A stretch of 64,000 nucleotides of DNA from Liolophura sinensis (lineage: Eukaryota > Mollusca > Polyplacophora > Chitonida > Chitonidae), in the NCBI RefSeq assembly GCF_032854445.1, contig NW_027018135.1, positions 1-64,000 on the forward strand, read 5' to 3'. The notes under the pieces were generated by a model. That model was not told the origin of the DNA and did not search any database. It saw nothing but the letters and a program-made list of their open reading frames with translations. Position numbers and translations under genes: made by a program. This document shows, piece by piece, positions 10,433-24,156 of this stretch (its first letter is position 1; the number at the start of each line of letters is the position of its first letter).

Positions 10433-13400
10433 ACCTTCCTGAAGTGGGATAGTGTTCAGTTGTGTATCAAGTACCTTGTGTTTTTCACGTACAAATGGTG
10501 TGGTTTTTCTACACGTAGATAAAGACATTGAGATTGTCTTGCACTTAGAAGTAAGGCAATTGCTGGGTGAGTTAAATGGGCTTAGCCCAAAGATTTGACG
10601 TCTTCTGGGCTAACCGAAGGGCACATACTTATAATCAAAAGTTGAATATAGTAATGACCAGTCGCGATTGTACAGAGTACAGTTTAGCCGATTTCAATTA
10701 ACAAAAAGACGAAGCAAAAATGCAAAAGTGGAAAAACTGTTCCAGTGCTACTAGTAAGAGCCTAATCCGACGTATTTTGTGACGAGAAATCGAATGGTGC
10801 AAACCGCGTTGCTCTCCGACCAATACTTTTGGCTGTAGCGACAGATCACTGATAATTATGTCATAATTACGTGCCCAGCAACGGCTCTTACTCCATGGAA
10901 CCAGGGAAATTGCAATTTTTCAACAGCTGCCGATGCCTGGCTCAATTCCGCATCTTTTTGGCACCTTACTGAAGTGGATCAGTGTTCAGTTGTACTTTTT
11001 ACAGCAGACTGTATCAAGTACCTTGTGGGTTTTCACGTACAAATTGGTCTGGTTTTTCTACACGTAGATAAAGACATTGAGATTGTCTTGCACTTAGAAG
11101 TAAGGCAATTGCTAGGTGAGTTAAATGGGCTTGGCCCAAAGATTTGACGTCTTCTGGGCTACCGAAGGGCACATAACTTATAGTCAAAAGTTGAATATAG
11201 TAATGACCAGTCGCGATTGTACAGAGTGCAATTTAGCCGATTTCAATTAACAAAAAGACGAAGCAAAAATGCAAAAGTGGAAAAACTGTTCCAGTGCTAC
11301 TAGTAAGAGCCTAATCCGACGTATTTTGTGACGACAAATCGAATGGTGCAAACCGCGTTGCTCTCCGACCAATACTTTTGCCTGTAGTGACAATTGAATG
11401 ATCATTGATGTCATAATCACGTGCCCAGCACGGCTCTTACTCCATGGAAACCAGGGAAATTTGCAATTTTTCAACAGCTGCCGATGCCTGGCTCAATTCC
11501 GCATCTTTTGGCACCTTATTCATGTGGGTCTGTGGTCAGTTGTACTTTTTACAGCAGACTGTATCAAGTACCTTGTGTTTTTCACGTACAAATGGTGTGG
11601 TTTTTCTACACGTAGATAAAAGACATTGAGATTGTCTTGCACTTAGAAGTAGGCAATTGCTGGGTGAGTTAAATGGGCTTAGCCCAAAGATTTGACGTTT
11701 TTCTGGGCCTACCGAAGGGCACATAACTTTATAATCAAAAGTTGAATATAGTAATGACCAGTCGCGATTGTACAGAGTACAGTTTAGCCGATTTCAATTA
11801 ACAAAAAGACGAAGCAAAAATGCAAAAGTGGAAAAACTATTCCAGTGCTACTAGTAAGAGCCTAATCCGACGTATTTTGTGACGAGAAATCGAATGGTGC
11901 AAACCGCGTTGCTCTCCGACCAATTACTTTTGGCTGTAGCGACAGATCAATGATAATTTATGTCATAATTACGTGCCCAGCAACGGCTCTTACTCCATGG
12001 AAACCAGGGAAATTTGCAATTTTTCAACAGCTGCCCGATGCCTGGCTCAATTCCGCATCTTTTGGCACCTTACTGAAGTGGATCAGTGTTCAGTTGTACT
12101 TTTTTACAGCAGACTGTATCAAGTACCTTGTGGTTTTCACGTACAAATGGTGTGGTTTTTCTACACGTAGATAAAGACATTGAGATTGTCTTGCACTTAG
12201 AAGTAGGCAATTGCTAGGTGAGTTATAATGGGCTTGGCCCAAAGATTTGACGTCTTCTGGGCTACCGAAGGGCACATAACTTATAGTCAAAAGTTGAATA
12301 TAGTAATGACCAGTCGCGATTGTACAGAGTGCAGTTTAGCCGATTTCAATTAACAAAAAGACGAAGCAAAAATGCAAAAGTGGAAAAAACTGTTCCAGTG
12401 CTACTAGTAAGTGCCTAATCCGACGTATTTTGTGACGACAAATCGAATGGTGCAAACCGCGTTGCTCTCCGACCAATACTTTTGGCCTGTAGTGACAATT
12501 GAATGATCATTGATGTCATAATCACGTGCCAGCAACGGCTCTTACTCCATGGAAACCAGGGAAATTTGCAATTTTTCAACAGCTGCCGATGCCTGGCTCA
12601 ATTCCGCATCTTTTGGCACCTTAATTATGTGGGTCTGTGGTCAGTTGTACTTTTTACAGCAGACTGTATCAAGTACCTTGTGTTTTTCACGTACAAATGG
12701 TGTGGTTTTTCTACACGTAGATAAAGACATTGAGATTGTCTTGCACTTAGAAGTAAGACAATTGCTGGGTGAGTTAAATGGGCTTGGCCCAAAGATTTCA
12801 GGTCTTCTGGGCTACCGAAGGGAACATAACTTATAGTCAAAAGTTGAATATAGTAATGACCAGTCGCGATTGTACAGAGTACAGTGTAGCCGATTTCAAT
12901 TAACAAAAACACCAGGCAAAAATGCAAAAGTGGAAAAACTGTTCCAGTGCTACTAGTAACAAGCCTAATCCGACGTATTTTGTGACGAAAAATCGAATGG
13001 TGCAAACCGCGTTGCTCTCCGACCAATACTTTTGGCTGTAGCGACAATTTAATGATCATTTATGTCATAATCCACGTGCCCAGCACGGCTCTTACTCCAT
13101 GGAAACCAGGGAAATTTGCAATTTTTCAACAGCTGCCGATGCCTGGCTCAATTCCGCATCTTTTGCACCTTACTGAAGTGGTTAGTGTTCAGTTGTACTT
13201 TTTACAGCAGACTGTATCAAGTACCTTGTGTTTTTCACGTACAAATGGTGTGGTTTTTCTACACGTAGATAAAGACATTGAGATTGTCTTGCACTTAGAA
13301 GTAAGGCAATTGCTGGGTGAGTTAAATGGGCTTAGCCCAAAGATTTGACGTCTTCTGGGCTACCGAAGGGCAACATAAACTTATAATCAAAAGTTGAATA

Positions 13401-16400
13401 TAGTAATGACCAGTCCGATTGTACAGAGTACAGTTTAGCCGATTTCAATTAACAAAAAGACGAAGCAAAAATGCAAAGGTGGAAAAACTGTTCCAGTGCT
13501 ACTAGTAAGAGCTTAATCCGACGTATTTTGTGACGAGAAATCGAATGGTGCAACCGCGTTGCTCTCCGACCAATACTTTTGGCTGTAGCGACAGATCAAT
13601 GATAATTTATGTCATAATTACGTGCCCAGCAACGGCTCTTACTCCATGGAAACCAGGGAAAATTTGCAATTTTTCAACAGCTGCCGATGCCTGGCTCAAT
13701 TCCGCATCTTTTGGCACCTTACTGAAGTGGATCAGTGTTCAGTTGTACTTTTTACAGCAGACTGTATCAAGTACCTTGTGGTTTTCACGTACAAATGGTC
13801 TGGTTTTTCTACACGTAGATAAAGACATTGAGATTGTCTTGCACTTAGAAGTAAGGCAATTGCTAGGTGAGTTAAATGCGGCTTGGCCCAAAGATTTGAC
13901 GTTTTCTGGGCTACCGAAGGGCACATAACTTATAGTCAAAAGTTGAATATAGTAATGACCAGTCGCGATTGTACAGAGTGCAGTGTAGCCGGTTTCAATT
14001 AACAAAAAGACCAAGCAAAAATGCAAAGTGGAAAAACTGTTCCAGTGCTGCTGGTAAGAGGCTAATCCGACGTATTTTGTGACGACAAATCGAATGGTGC
14101 AACCGCGTTGCTCTCCGACCAATACTTTTGCCTGTAGTGACAATTGAATGATCATTGATGTCATAATCACGTGCCCAGCAACGGCTCTTAACTCCATGGA
14201 AAACCAGGGAAATTTGCAATTTTTCAACAGCTGCCGATGCCTGGCTCAATTCCGCAATCTTTTGGCACCTTATTCATGTGGGTCTGTGGTCAGTTGTACT
14301 TTTTACAGCAGACTGTATCAAGTACCTTGTGTTTTTTCACGTACAAATGGTGTGGTTTTTCTACACGTAGATAAAGACATTGAGATTGTCCTTGCACTTA
14401 GAAGTAAGACAATTGCTGGGTGAGTTAAATGGGCTTGGCCCAAAGATTTCAGGTCTTCTGGGCTACCGAAGGGAACATAACTTATAGTCAAAAGTTGAAT
14501 ATAGTAATGACCAGTTCGCGATTGTACAGAGTACAGTGTAGCCGATTTCAATTAACAAAAAGACCAGGCAAAAATGCAAAAGTGGAAAAAACTGTTCCAG
14601 TGCTACTAGTAACAGCCTAATCCGACGTATTTTGTGACGAAAAATCGAATGGTGCAAACCGCGTTGCTCTCCGACCAATACTTTTGGCTGTAGCGACAAA
14701 TTTAATGATCATTTATGTCATAATCACGTGCCCAGCAACGGTTCTTACTCCATGGAAACCAGGGAAATTGCAATTTTTCAACAGCTGCCGATGCCTGGCT
14801 CATTCCGCATCTTTTGGCACCTTATTCATGTGGGTCTGTGGTCAGTTGTACTTTTTACAGCAGACTGTATCAAGTACCTTGGTGTTTTTCACGTACAAAA
14901 TGGTGTGGTTTTTCTACACGTAGATAAAGACATTGAGATTGTCTTGCACTTAGAAGTAAGACAATTGCTGGGTGAGTTAAATGGGCTTGGCCCAAAGATT
15001 TCAGGTGTTCTGGGCTACCGAAGGGAACATAACTTATAGTCAAAAGTTGAATATAGTAATGACCAGTCGCGATTGTACAGAGTACAGTGTAGCCGATTTC
15101 AATTAACAAAAAGACCAGGCAAAAATGCAAAAGTGGAAAAACTGTTCCAGTGCTACTAGTAACAGCCTAATCCGACGTATTTTGTGACGAAAAATCGAAT
15201 GTGCAAACCGCGTTGCTCTCCGACCAATACTTTTGCTGTAGCGACAAATTAATGATCATTTATGTCATAATCACGTGCCCAGCAACGGCTCTTACTCCAT
15301 GGAACCAGGGATATTTGCAATTTTTTAACAGCTGCCGATGCCTCGCCCAATTTCACATCTTTTGGCACCTTACTGAAGTGGATCAGTGTTCAGTTGTACT
15401 TTTTACAGCAGACTGTATCAAGTACCTTGTGGTTTTCACGTACAAATGGTGTGGTTTTTCTACACGTAGATAAAGACATTGAGATTGTCTTGCACTTAGA
15501 AGTAAGGCAATTGCTAGGTGAGTTAAATGGGCTTGGCCCAAAGATTTGACGTCTTCTGGGCTACCGAAGGGCACATAACTTATAGTCAAAAGTTGAATAT
15601 AGTAATGACCAGTCGCGATTGTACAGAGTGCAGTGTAGCCGGTTTTCAATTAACAAAAAGACCAAGCAAAAAATGCAAAAGTGGAAAAACTGTTCCAGTG
15701 CTGCTGGTAAGAGGCTAATCCGACGTATTTTGTGACGACAAATCGAATGGTGCAAACCGCGTTGCTCTCCGACCAATACTTTTGCCTGTAGTGACAATTG
15801 AATGATCATTGATGTCATAATCACGTGCCCAGCAACGGCTCTTACTCCATGGAAACCAGGGAAATTTGCAATTTTTCAACAGCTGCCGATGCCTGGCTCA
15901 ATTCCGCATCTTTTGGCACCTTATTCATGTGGGTCTGTGGTCAGTTGTACTTTTACAGCAGACTGTATCAAGTACCTTGTGTTTTTCACGTACAAATGGT
16001 GTGGTTTTTCTACACGTAGATAAAGACATTGAGATTGTCTTGAACTTAGAAAGTAAGGCAATTGCTGGGTGAGTTAAATGGGCTTAGCCCAAAGATTTCA
16101 GGTCTTCTGGGCTACCGAAGGGCACATAACTTATAGTCCAAAAGTTGAAATATAGTAATGACCAGTCGCGATTGTACAGAGTACAGTGTAGCCGATTTCA
16201 ATTACAAAAAGACCAGGCAAAATTGCAAAAGTGGAAAAAACTGTTCCAGTGCTACTAGAACAGCCTAATCCGACGTATTTTGTGACGGAGAAATCGAATG
16301 GTGCAATCCGCGTTGCTCTCCGACCAATACTTTTGGCTGTAGCGACAATTAATTGATCATTGATGTCATAATCACGTGCCCAGCAACGGCTCTTACTCCA

Positions 16401-17020
16401 TGGAAACCAGGGATATTTGCATTTTTTAACAGCTGCCGATGCCTGGCCCAATTCTGCATCTTTTGGCACCTTAAAAATGTGGGACAGTGGTTTAGTTGTA
16501 CTTTTTACAGCAGACTGTATCAAGTACCTTGTGTTTTTTTATGTACAAATGGTCTGGTTTTTCTACACGTAGATAAAGACATTGAGATTGTCTTGCACTT
16601 AGAAGTAAGGACAATTGCTGGGTGAGTTAAATGGGCTTGGCCCAAAGATTTCAGGTCTTCTCGGCTACCGAAGGGCACATAACTTATAGTCAAAAGTTGA
16701 ATATAGTAATGACAAGTCGCGATTGTACAGAGTACAGTGTAGCCGATTTCAATTAACAAAAAGACCAGGCAAAAATGCAAAAGTGGGAAAACTGTTCCAG
16801 TGCTACTAGTAAGAGCCTAATCCGATGTATTTTGTGACGAGAAATCGAATGGTGCAATCCGCGTTGCTCTCCCGACCAATACTTTTGGCTGTAGCGACAA
16901 TTGAATGATCATTTATGTCATAATCACGTGCGTAGCAACGGCTCTTACTCCATGGAAACCAGGGAAATTTGCAATTTTCAACAGCTGCCGATGCCTGGCT
17001 CAATTCCGCATCTTTTGGCA
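10433..17020. repeat. Indel-rich satellite stretch, probable low-quality consensus
   Basis: Twelve unit spacings here are 530, 550, 554, 551, 549, 549, 551, 552, 548, 551, 550 and 552 bp, against 548-550 elsewhere. Most departures are single-base gains or losses, often in short homopolymers: 'gctaaccgaa' near 10611, 'catctttttggc' near 10951, 'ttgtgggtttt' near 11024, 'gaaattgcaa' near 10905, 'ctgggcctacc' near 11703, 'gacggagaaatc' near 16284, 'ctcccgacc' near 16868 and 'gcaattttcaac' near 16971. Units are G, A, B, A, B, G, A, B, B, A, B, K by head. The error type resembles unpolished long reads rather than biological divergence, since base substitutions are not raised in the same way. A truly decayed patch is the alternative. 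Confidence 0.75.
10441..10470. other. 17-bp deletion in a satellite unit
   Basis: Other units read 'cagttgtactttttacag' followed by 'cagactgtatcaag'; here the text is 'cagttgtgtatcaag', so 17 bases including the T-run are missing, with the junction near 10462-10464. Short 'tg' microhomology flanks it. This is the largest indel I found in the window, and it sits at the left border of the indel-rich stretch. Confidence 0.85.
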
Positions 17021-18560
17021 CCTTACTGAAGTGGGTTAGTGTTTAGTTGTACTTTTTACAGCAGACTGTATCAAGTACCTTGTGGTTTTCACGTACAAAT
17101 GGTGTGGTTTTTCTACACGTAGATAAAGACATTGAGATTTTCTTGCACTTAGAAGTAAGGCAATTGCTGGGTGAGTTAAATGGGCTGAGCCCAAAGATTT
17201 GACGTCTTCTGGGCTACCGAAGGGCACATAACTTATAGTCAAAAGTTGAATATAGTAATGACCAGTCGCGATTGTACAGAGTACAGTGTAGCCGATTTCA
17301 ATTAACAAAAAGACGAAGCAAAAATGCAAAAGTGGAAAAACTGTTCCAGTGCTACTAGTAAGAGGCTAATCCGACGTATTTTGTGACGAGAAATCGAATG
17401 GTGCAAACCGCGTTGCTCTCCGACCAATACTTTTGGCTGTAGCGACAGATCAAGGATCATTGATGTCATAATCACGTGCCCAGCAACGGCTCTTACTCCA
17501 TGGAAACCAGGGATATTTGCAATTTTTTAACAGCTGCCGATCCCTGGCCCAATTCCACATCTTTTGGCACCTTATAAATGTGGGTCAGTGTTCAGTTGTA
17601 CTTCTTACAGCAGACTGTATCAAGTACCTTGTGTTTTTTATGTACAAATGGTGTGGTTTTTCTACACGTAGATAAAGACATTGAGATTGTCTTGGACTTA
17701 GAAGTAAGACAATTGCTGGGTGAGTTAAATGGGCTTAGCCGAAAGATTTGACGTCTTCTGGGCTACCGAAGAGCACATAACTTATAGTCAAAAGTTGAAT
17801 ATAGTAATGACCAGTGGCGATTGTACAGAGTACAGTGTAGCCGATTTCAATTAACAAAAAGACCAGGTAAAAATGCAAAAGTGGAAAACCTGTTCCAGTG
17901 CTGCTGGTAAGAGGCTAATCCGACGTATTTTGTGACGAGAAATCGAATGGTGCAAACCGCGTTGCTCTCCGACCAATACTTTTGACTGTAGTGACAATTG
18001 AATTATCATTTATGTCATAATCACGTGCCCAGCAACGGCTCTTACTCCATGGAAACCAGGGAAATTTGCAATTTTTCAACAGCTGCCGATGCCTGGCTCA
18101 ATTCCGCATCTTTTGGGACCTTACTGAAGTGGGTTAGTGTTCAGTTGTACTTTTTACAGCAGACTGTATCAAGTACCTTGTGTTTTTCACGTACAAATGG
18201 TGTGGTTTTTCTACACGTAGATAAAGACATTGAGATTGTCTTGCACTTAGAAGTAAGGCAATTGCTGGGTGAGTTAAATGGGCTTGGCCCAAAGATTTGA
18301 CGTCTTCTGGGCTACCGAAGGGCACATAACTTATAGTCAAAAGTTGAATATAGTAATGACCAGTCGCGATTGTACAGAGTACAGTGTAGCCGATTTCAAT
18401 TAACAAAAAGATCAGGCAAAAATGCAAAAGTGGAAAACCTGTTCCAGTGCTGCTGGTAAGAGGCTAATCCGACGTATTTTGTGACGAGAAATCGAATGGT
18501 GCAAACCGCGTTGCTCTCCGACCAATAGTTTTGGCTGTAGCGACAATTTAATGATCATTT
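16030..18560. repeat. Multi-unit block, copy 2
   Basis: After a B-class head at 15918 the sequence switches, between about 15980 and 16040, to the markers of copy 1: 'cttgaactta', 'gcaaaattgcaaaag' (near 16217), 'gggacagtgg' (near 16480), 'gacaagtcgcg' (near 16711), 'ccgatccctgg' (17537) and 'tttgactgtagtgac' (near 17983). Compared with copy 1 it lacks one K-class unit: the 'ccaatagtttt' marker (near 18525) follows the 18118 unit directly. It shares the derived 'gagattttcttgc' (near 17135) with copy 3 but not copy 1. Its first kilobase overlaps the indel-rich stretch. Confidence 0.8.
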
Positions 18561-18666
18561 ATGTCATAATCACGTGCGTAGCAACGGCTCTTACTCCATG
18601 GAAACCAGGGAAATTTGCAATTTTTCAACAGCTGCCGATGCCTGGCTCAATTCCGCATCTTTTGGC

Positions 18667-21050
18667 ACCTTACTGAAGTGGATCAGTGTTCAGTTGTACT
18701 TTTTACAGCAGACTGTATCAAGTACCTTGTGGTTTTCACGTACAAATGGTCTGGTTTTTCTACACGTAGATAAAGACATTGAGATTGTCTTGCACTTAGA
18801 AGTAAGGCAATTGCTAGGTGAGTTAAATGGGCTTGGCCCAAAGATTTGACGTTTTCTGGGCTACCGAAGGGCACATAACTTATAGTCAAAAGTTGAATAT
18901 AGTAATGACCAGTCGCGATTGTACAGAGTGCAGTGTAGCCGGTTTCAATTAACAAAAAGACCAAGCAAAAATGCAAAAGTGGAAAAACTGTTCCAGTGCT
19001 GCTGGTAAGAGGCTAATCCGACGTATTTTGTGACGACAAATCGAATGGTGCAAACCGCGTTGCTCTCCGACCAATACTTTTGCCTGTAGCGACAATTGAA
19101 TGATCATTGATGTCATAATCACGTGCCCAGCAACGGCTCTTACTCCATGGAAACCAGGGAAATTTGCAATTTTTCAACAGCTGCCGATGCCTGGCTCAAT
19201 TCCGCATCTTTTGGCACCTTATTCATGTGGGTCTGTGGTCAGTTGTACTTTTTACAGCAGACTGTATCAAGTACCTTGTGTTTTTCACGTACAAATGGTG
19301 TGGTTTTTCTACACGTAGATAAAGACATTGAGATTGTCTTGCACTTAGAAGTAAGACAATTGCTGGGTGAGTTAAATGGGCTTGGCCCAAAGATTTCAGG
19401 TCTTCTGGGCTACCGAAGGGAACATAACTTATAGTCAAAAGTTGAATATAGTAATGACCAGTCGTGATTGTACAGAGTACAGTGTAGCCGATTTCAATTA
19501 ACAAAAAGACCAGGCAAAAATGCAAAAGTGGAAAAACTGTTCCAGTGCTACTAGTAACAGCCTAATCCGACGTATTTTGTGACGAAAAATCGAATGGTGC
19601 AAACCGCGTTGCTCTCCGACCAATACTTTTGGCTGTAGCGACAATTTAATGATCATTTATGTCATAATCACGTGCCCAGCAACGGCTCTTACTCCATGGA
19701 AACCAGGGAAATTTGCAATTTTTCAACAGCTGCCGATGCCTGGCTCAATTCCGCATCTTTTGGCACCTTACTGAAGTGGGTTAGTGTTCAGTTGTACTTT
19801 TTACAGCAGACTGTATCAAGTACCTTGTGTTTTTCACGTACAAATGGTGTGGTTTTTCTACACGTAGATAAAGACATTGAGATTGTCTTGCACTTAGAAG
19901 TAAGGCAATTGCTGGGTGAGTTAAATGGGCTTAGCCCAAAGATTTGACGTCTTCTGGGCTACCGAAGGGCACATAACTTATAATCAAAAGTTGAATATAG
20001 TAATGACCAGTCGCGATTGTACAGAGTACAGTTTAGCCGATTTCAATTAACAAAAAGACGAAGCAAAAATGCAAAAGTGGAAAAACTGTTCCAGTGCTAC
20101 TAGTAAGAGCCTAATCCGACGTATTTTGTGACGAGAAATCGAATGGTGCAATCCGCGTTGCTCTCCAACCAATACTTTTGGCTGTAGCGACAGATCAATG
20201 ATAATTTATGTCATAATTACGTGCCCAGCAACGGCTCTTACTCCATGGAAACCAGGGAAATTTGCAATTTTTCAACAGCTGCCGATGCCTGGCTCAATTC
20301 CGCATCTTTTGGCACCTTACTGAAGTGGATCAGTGTTCAGTTGTACTTTTTACAGCAGACTGTATCAAGTACCTTGTGGTTTTCACGTACAAATGGTCTG
20401 GTTTTTCTACACGTAGATAAAGACATTCAGATTGTCTTGCACTTAGAAGTAAGGCAATTGCTAGGTGAGTTAAATGGGCTTGGCCCAAAGACTTGACGTT
20501 TTCTGGGCTACCGAAGGGCACATAACTTATAGTCAAAAGTTGAATATAGTAATGACCAGTCGCGATTGTACAGAGTGCAGTGTAGCCGGTTTCAATTAAC
20601 AAAAAGACCAAGCAAAAATGCAAAAGTGGAAAAACTGTTCCAGTGCTGCTGGTAAGAGGCTAATCCGACGTATTTTGTGACGACAAATCGAATGGTGCAA
20701 ACCGCGTTGCTCTCCGACCAATACTTTTGCCTGTAGTGACAATTGAATGATCATTGATGTCATAATCACGTGCCCAGCAACGGCTCTTACTCCATGGAAA
20801 CCAGGGAAATTTGCAATCTTTCAACAGCTGCCGATGCCTGGCTCAATTCCGCATCTTTTGGCACCTTATTCATGTGGGTCTGTGGTCAGTTGTACTTTTT
20901 ACAGCAGACTGTATCAAGTACGTTGTGTTTTTCACGTACAAATGGTGTGGTTTTTCTACACGTAGATAAATACATTGAGATTGTCTTGCACTTAGAAGTA
21001 AGACAATTGCTGGGTGAGTTAAATGGGCTTGGCCCAAAGATTTCAGGTCT
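18667..21050. repeat. A-B-G trimer higher-order repeat, first tract
   Basis: Units at 18667 (A), 19216 (B), 19765 (G), 20314 (A) and 20863 (B) give a 1647-bp (3 x 549) period. The A units carry 'gagtgcagtgtagccggtttc' style variants not seen in the 7-10 kb A units. The B units end in 'aagggaacata' except the last, which reads 'aagggcacata' because the sequence switches there to the third block copy. These units are related to the A-B dimers at 7-10 kb, but a G unit has been added. Confidence 0.85.
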
Positions 21051-24000
21051 TCTGGGCTACCGAAGGGCACATAACTTATAGTCAAAAGTTGAATATAGTA
21101 ATGACAAGTCGCGATTGTACAGAGTACAGTGTAGCCGATTTCAATTAACAAAAAGACCAGGCAAAAATGCAAAAGTGGGAAAACTGTTCCAGTGCTACTA
21201 GTAAGAGCCTAATCCGATGTATTTTGTGACGAGAAATCGAATGGTGCAATCCGCGTTGCTCTCCGACCAATACTTTTGGCTGTAGCGACAATTGAATGAT
21301 CATTTATGTCATAATCACGTGCGTAGCAACGGCTCTTACTCCATGGAAACCAGGGAAATTTGCAATTTTTCAACAGCTGCCGATGCCTGGCTCAATTCCG
21401 CATCTTTTGGCACCTTACTGAAGTGGGTTAGTGTTTAGTTGTACTTTTTACAGCAGACTGTATCAAGTACCTTGTGGTTTTCACGTACAAATGGTGTGGT
21501 TTTTCTACACGTAGATAAAGACATTGAGATTTTCTTGCACTTAGAAGTAAGGCAATTGCTGGGTGAGTTAAATGGGCTTAGCCCAAAGATTTGACGTCTT
21601 CTGGGCTACCGAAGGGCACATAACTTATAATCAAAAGTTGAATATAGTAATGACCAGTCGCGATTGTACAGAGTACAGTGTAGCCGATTTCAATTAACAA
21701 AAAGACGAAGCAAAAATGCAAAAGTGGAAAAACTGTTCCAGTGCTACTAGTAAGAGGCTAATCCGACGTATTTTGTGACGAGAAATCGAATGGTGCAAAC
21801 CGCGTTGCTCTCCGACCAATACTTTTGGCTGTAGCGACAGATCAAGGATCATTGATGTCATAATCACGTGCCCAGCAACGGCTCTTACTCCATGGAAACC
21901 AGGGATATTTGCAATTTTTTAACAGCTGCCGATCCCTGGCCCAATTCCACATCTTTTGGCACCTTATAAATGTGGGTCAGTGTTCAGTTGTACTTTTTAC
22001 AGCAGACTGTATCAAGTACCTTGTCTTTTTTATGTACAAATGGTGTGGTTTTTCTACACGTAGATAAAGACATTGAGATTGTCTTGGACTTAGAAGTAAG
22101 ACAATTGCTGGGTGAGTTAAATGGGCTTAGCCGAAAGATTTGACGTCTTCTGGGCTACCGAAGAGCACATAACTTATAGTCAAAAGTTGAATATAGTAAT
22201 GACCAGTCGCGATTGTACAGAGTACAGTGTAGCCGATTTCAATTAACAAAAAGACCAGGCAAAAATGCAAAAGTGGAAAAACTGTTCCAGTGCTGCTGGT
22301 AAGAGGCTAATCCGACGTATTTTGTGACGAGAAATCGAATGGTGCAAACCGCGTTGCTCTCCGACCAATACTTTTGACTGTAGTGACAATTGAATGATCA
22401 TTTATGTCATAATCACGTGCCCAGCAACGGCTCTTACTCCATGGAAACCAGGGAAATTTGCAATTTTTCAACAGCTGCCGATGCCTGGCTCAATTCCGCA
22501 TCTTTTGGGACCTTACTGAAGTGGGTTAGTGTTCAGTTGTACTTTTTACAGCAGACTGTATCAAGTACCTTGTGTTTTTCACGTACAAATGGTGTGGTTT
22601 TTCTACACGTAGATAAAGACATTGAGATTGTCTTGCACTTAGAAGTAAGGCAATTGCTGGGTGAGTTAAATGGGCTTGGCCCAAAGATTTGACGTCTTCT
22701 GGGCTACCGAAGGGCACATAACTTATAGTCAAAAGTTGAATATAGTAATGACCAGTCGCGATTGTACAGAGTACAGTGTAGCCGATTTCAATTAACAAAA
22801 AGACCAGGCAAAAATGCAAAAGTGGAAAACCTGTTCCAGTGCTTCTGGTAAGAGGCTAATCCGACGTATTTCGTGACGAGAAATCGAATGGTGCAAACCG
22901 CGTTGCTCTCCGACCAATACTTTTGGCTGTAGTGACAATTGAATGATCATTGATGTCATAATCACGTGCCCAGCAACGGCTCTTACTCCATGGAAACCAG
23001 GGATATTTGCAATTTTTTAACAGCTGCCGATGCCTGGCCCAATTCTGCATCTTTTGGCACCTTAAAAATGTGGGTCAGTGTTTAGTTGTACTTTTTACAG
23101 CAGACTGTATCAAGTACCTTGTGTTTTTCACGTACAAATGGTGTGGTTTTTCTACACGTAGATAAAGACATTGAGATTGTCTTGCACTTAGAAGTAAGAC
23201 AATTGCTGGGTGAGTTAAATGGGCTTGGCCCAAAGATTTCAGGTCTTCTGGGCTACCGAAGGGCACATAACTTATAGTCAAAAGTTGAATACAGTAATGA
23301 CCAGTCGCGATTGTACAGAGTACAATGTAGCCGATTTCAATTAACAAAAAGACCAGGCAAAAATGCAAAAGTGGAAAAATTGTTCCAGTGCTACTAGGAA
23401 GAGCCTAATCCGACGTATTTTGTAACGAGAAATCGAATGGTGCAATCCGCGTTGCTCTCCGACCAATAGTTTTGGCTGTAGCGACAATTGAATGATCATT
23501 TATGTCATAATCACGTGCGTAGCAACGGCTCTTACTCCATGGAAACCAGGGAAATTTGCAATTTTTCAACAGCTGCCGATGCCTGGCTCAATTCCGCATC
23601 TTTTGGCACCTTACTGAAGTGGGTTAGTGTTCAGTTGTACTTTTTACAGCAGACTGTATCAAGTACCTTGTGTTTTTTATGTACAAATGGTGTGGTTTTT
23701 CTACACGTAGATAAAGACATTGAGATTGTCTTGCACTTAGAAGTAAGGCAATTGCTGGGTGAGTTAAATGGGCTTAGCCCAAAGATTTGACGTCTTCTGG
23801 GCTACCGAAGGGCACATAACTTATAATCAAAAGTTGAATATAGTAATGACCAGTCGCGATTGTACAGAGTACAGTTTAGCCGATTTCAATTAACAAAAAG
23901 ACGAAGCAAAAATGCAAAAGTGAAAAAACTGTTCCAGTGCTACTAGTAAGAGCCTAATCCGACGTATTTTGTGACGAGAAATCGAATGGTGCAAACCGCG

Positions 24001-24100
24001 TTGCTCTCCGACCAATACTTTTGGCTGTAGCGACAGATCAATGATAATTTATGTCATAATTACGTGCCCAGCAACGGCTCTTACTCCATGGAAACCAGGG
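21050..24100. repeat. Multi-unit block, copy 3
   Basis: Units at 21412 (G), 21961 (T), 22510 (G), 23059 (K) and 23608 (G) match 4394-6590 of copy 1 in order, displaced by 17018 bp (31 units). They match copy 2 displaced by 4392 bp (8 units exactly) over the first three units. Markers: 'gacaagtcgcg' near 21103, 'gagattttcttgc' near 21529, 'ccgatccctgg' at 21929, 'tttgactgtagtgac' near 22374, and 'ccaatagtttt' near 23463. Downstream it continues into A (24157) and B (24706), as copy 1 does into 7139 and 7688. Confidence 0.85.
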
Positions 24101-24156
24101 AAATTTGCAATTTTTCAACAGCTGCCGATGCCTGGCTCAATTCCGCATCTTTTGGC

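Noticed and set aside
11247-15824. Unusual ORFs with altered termini in 11-16 kb
   Set aside because: They are frame-shift artefacts of the single-base indels in this stretch, not different genes.
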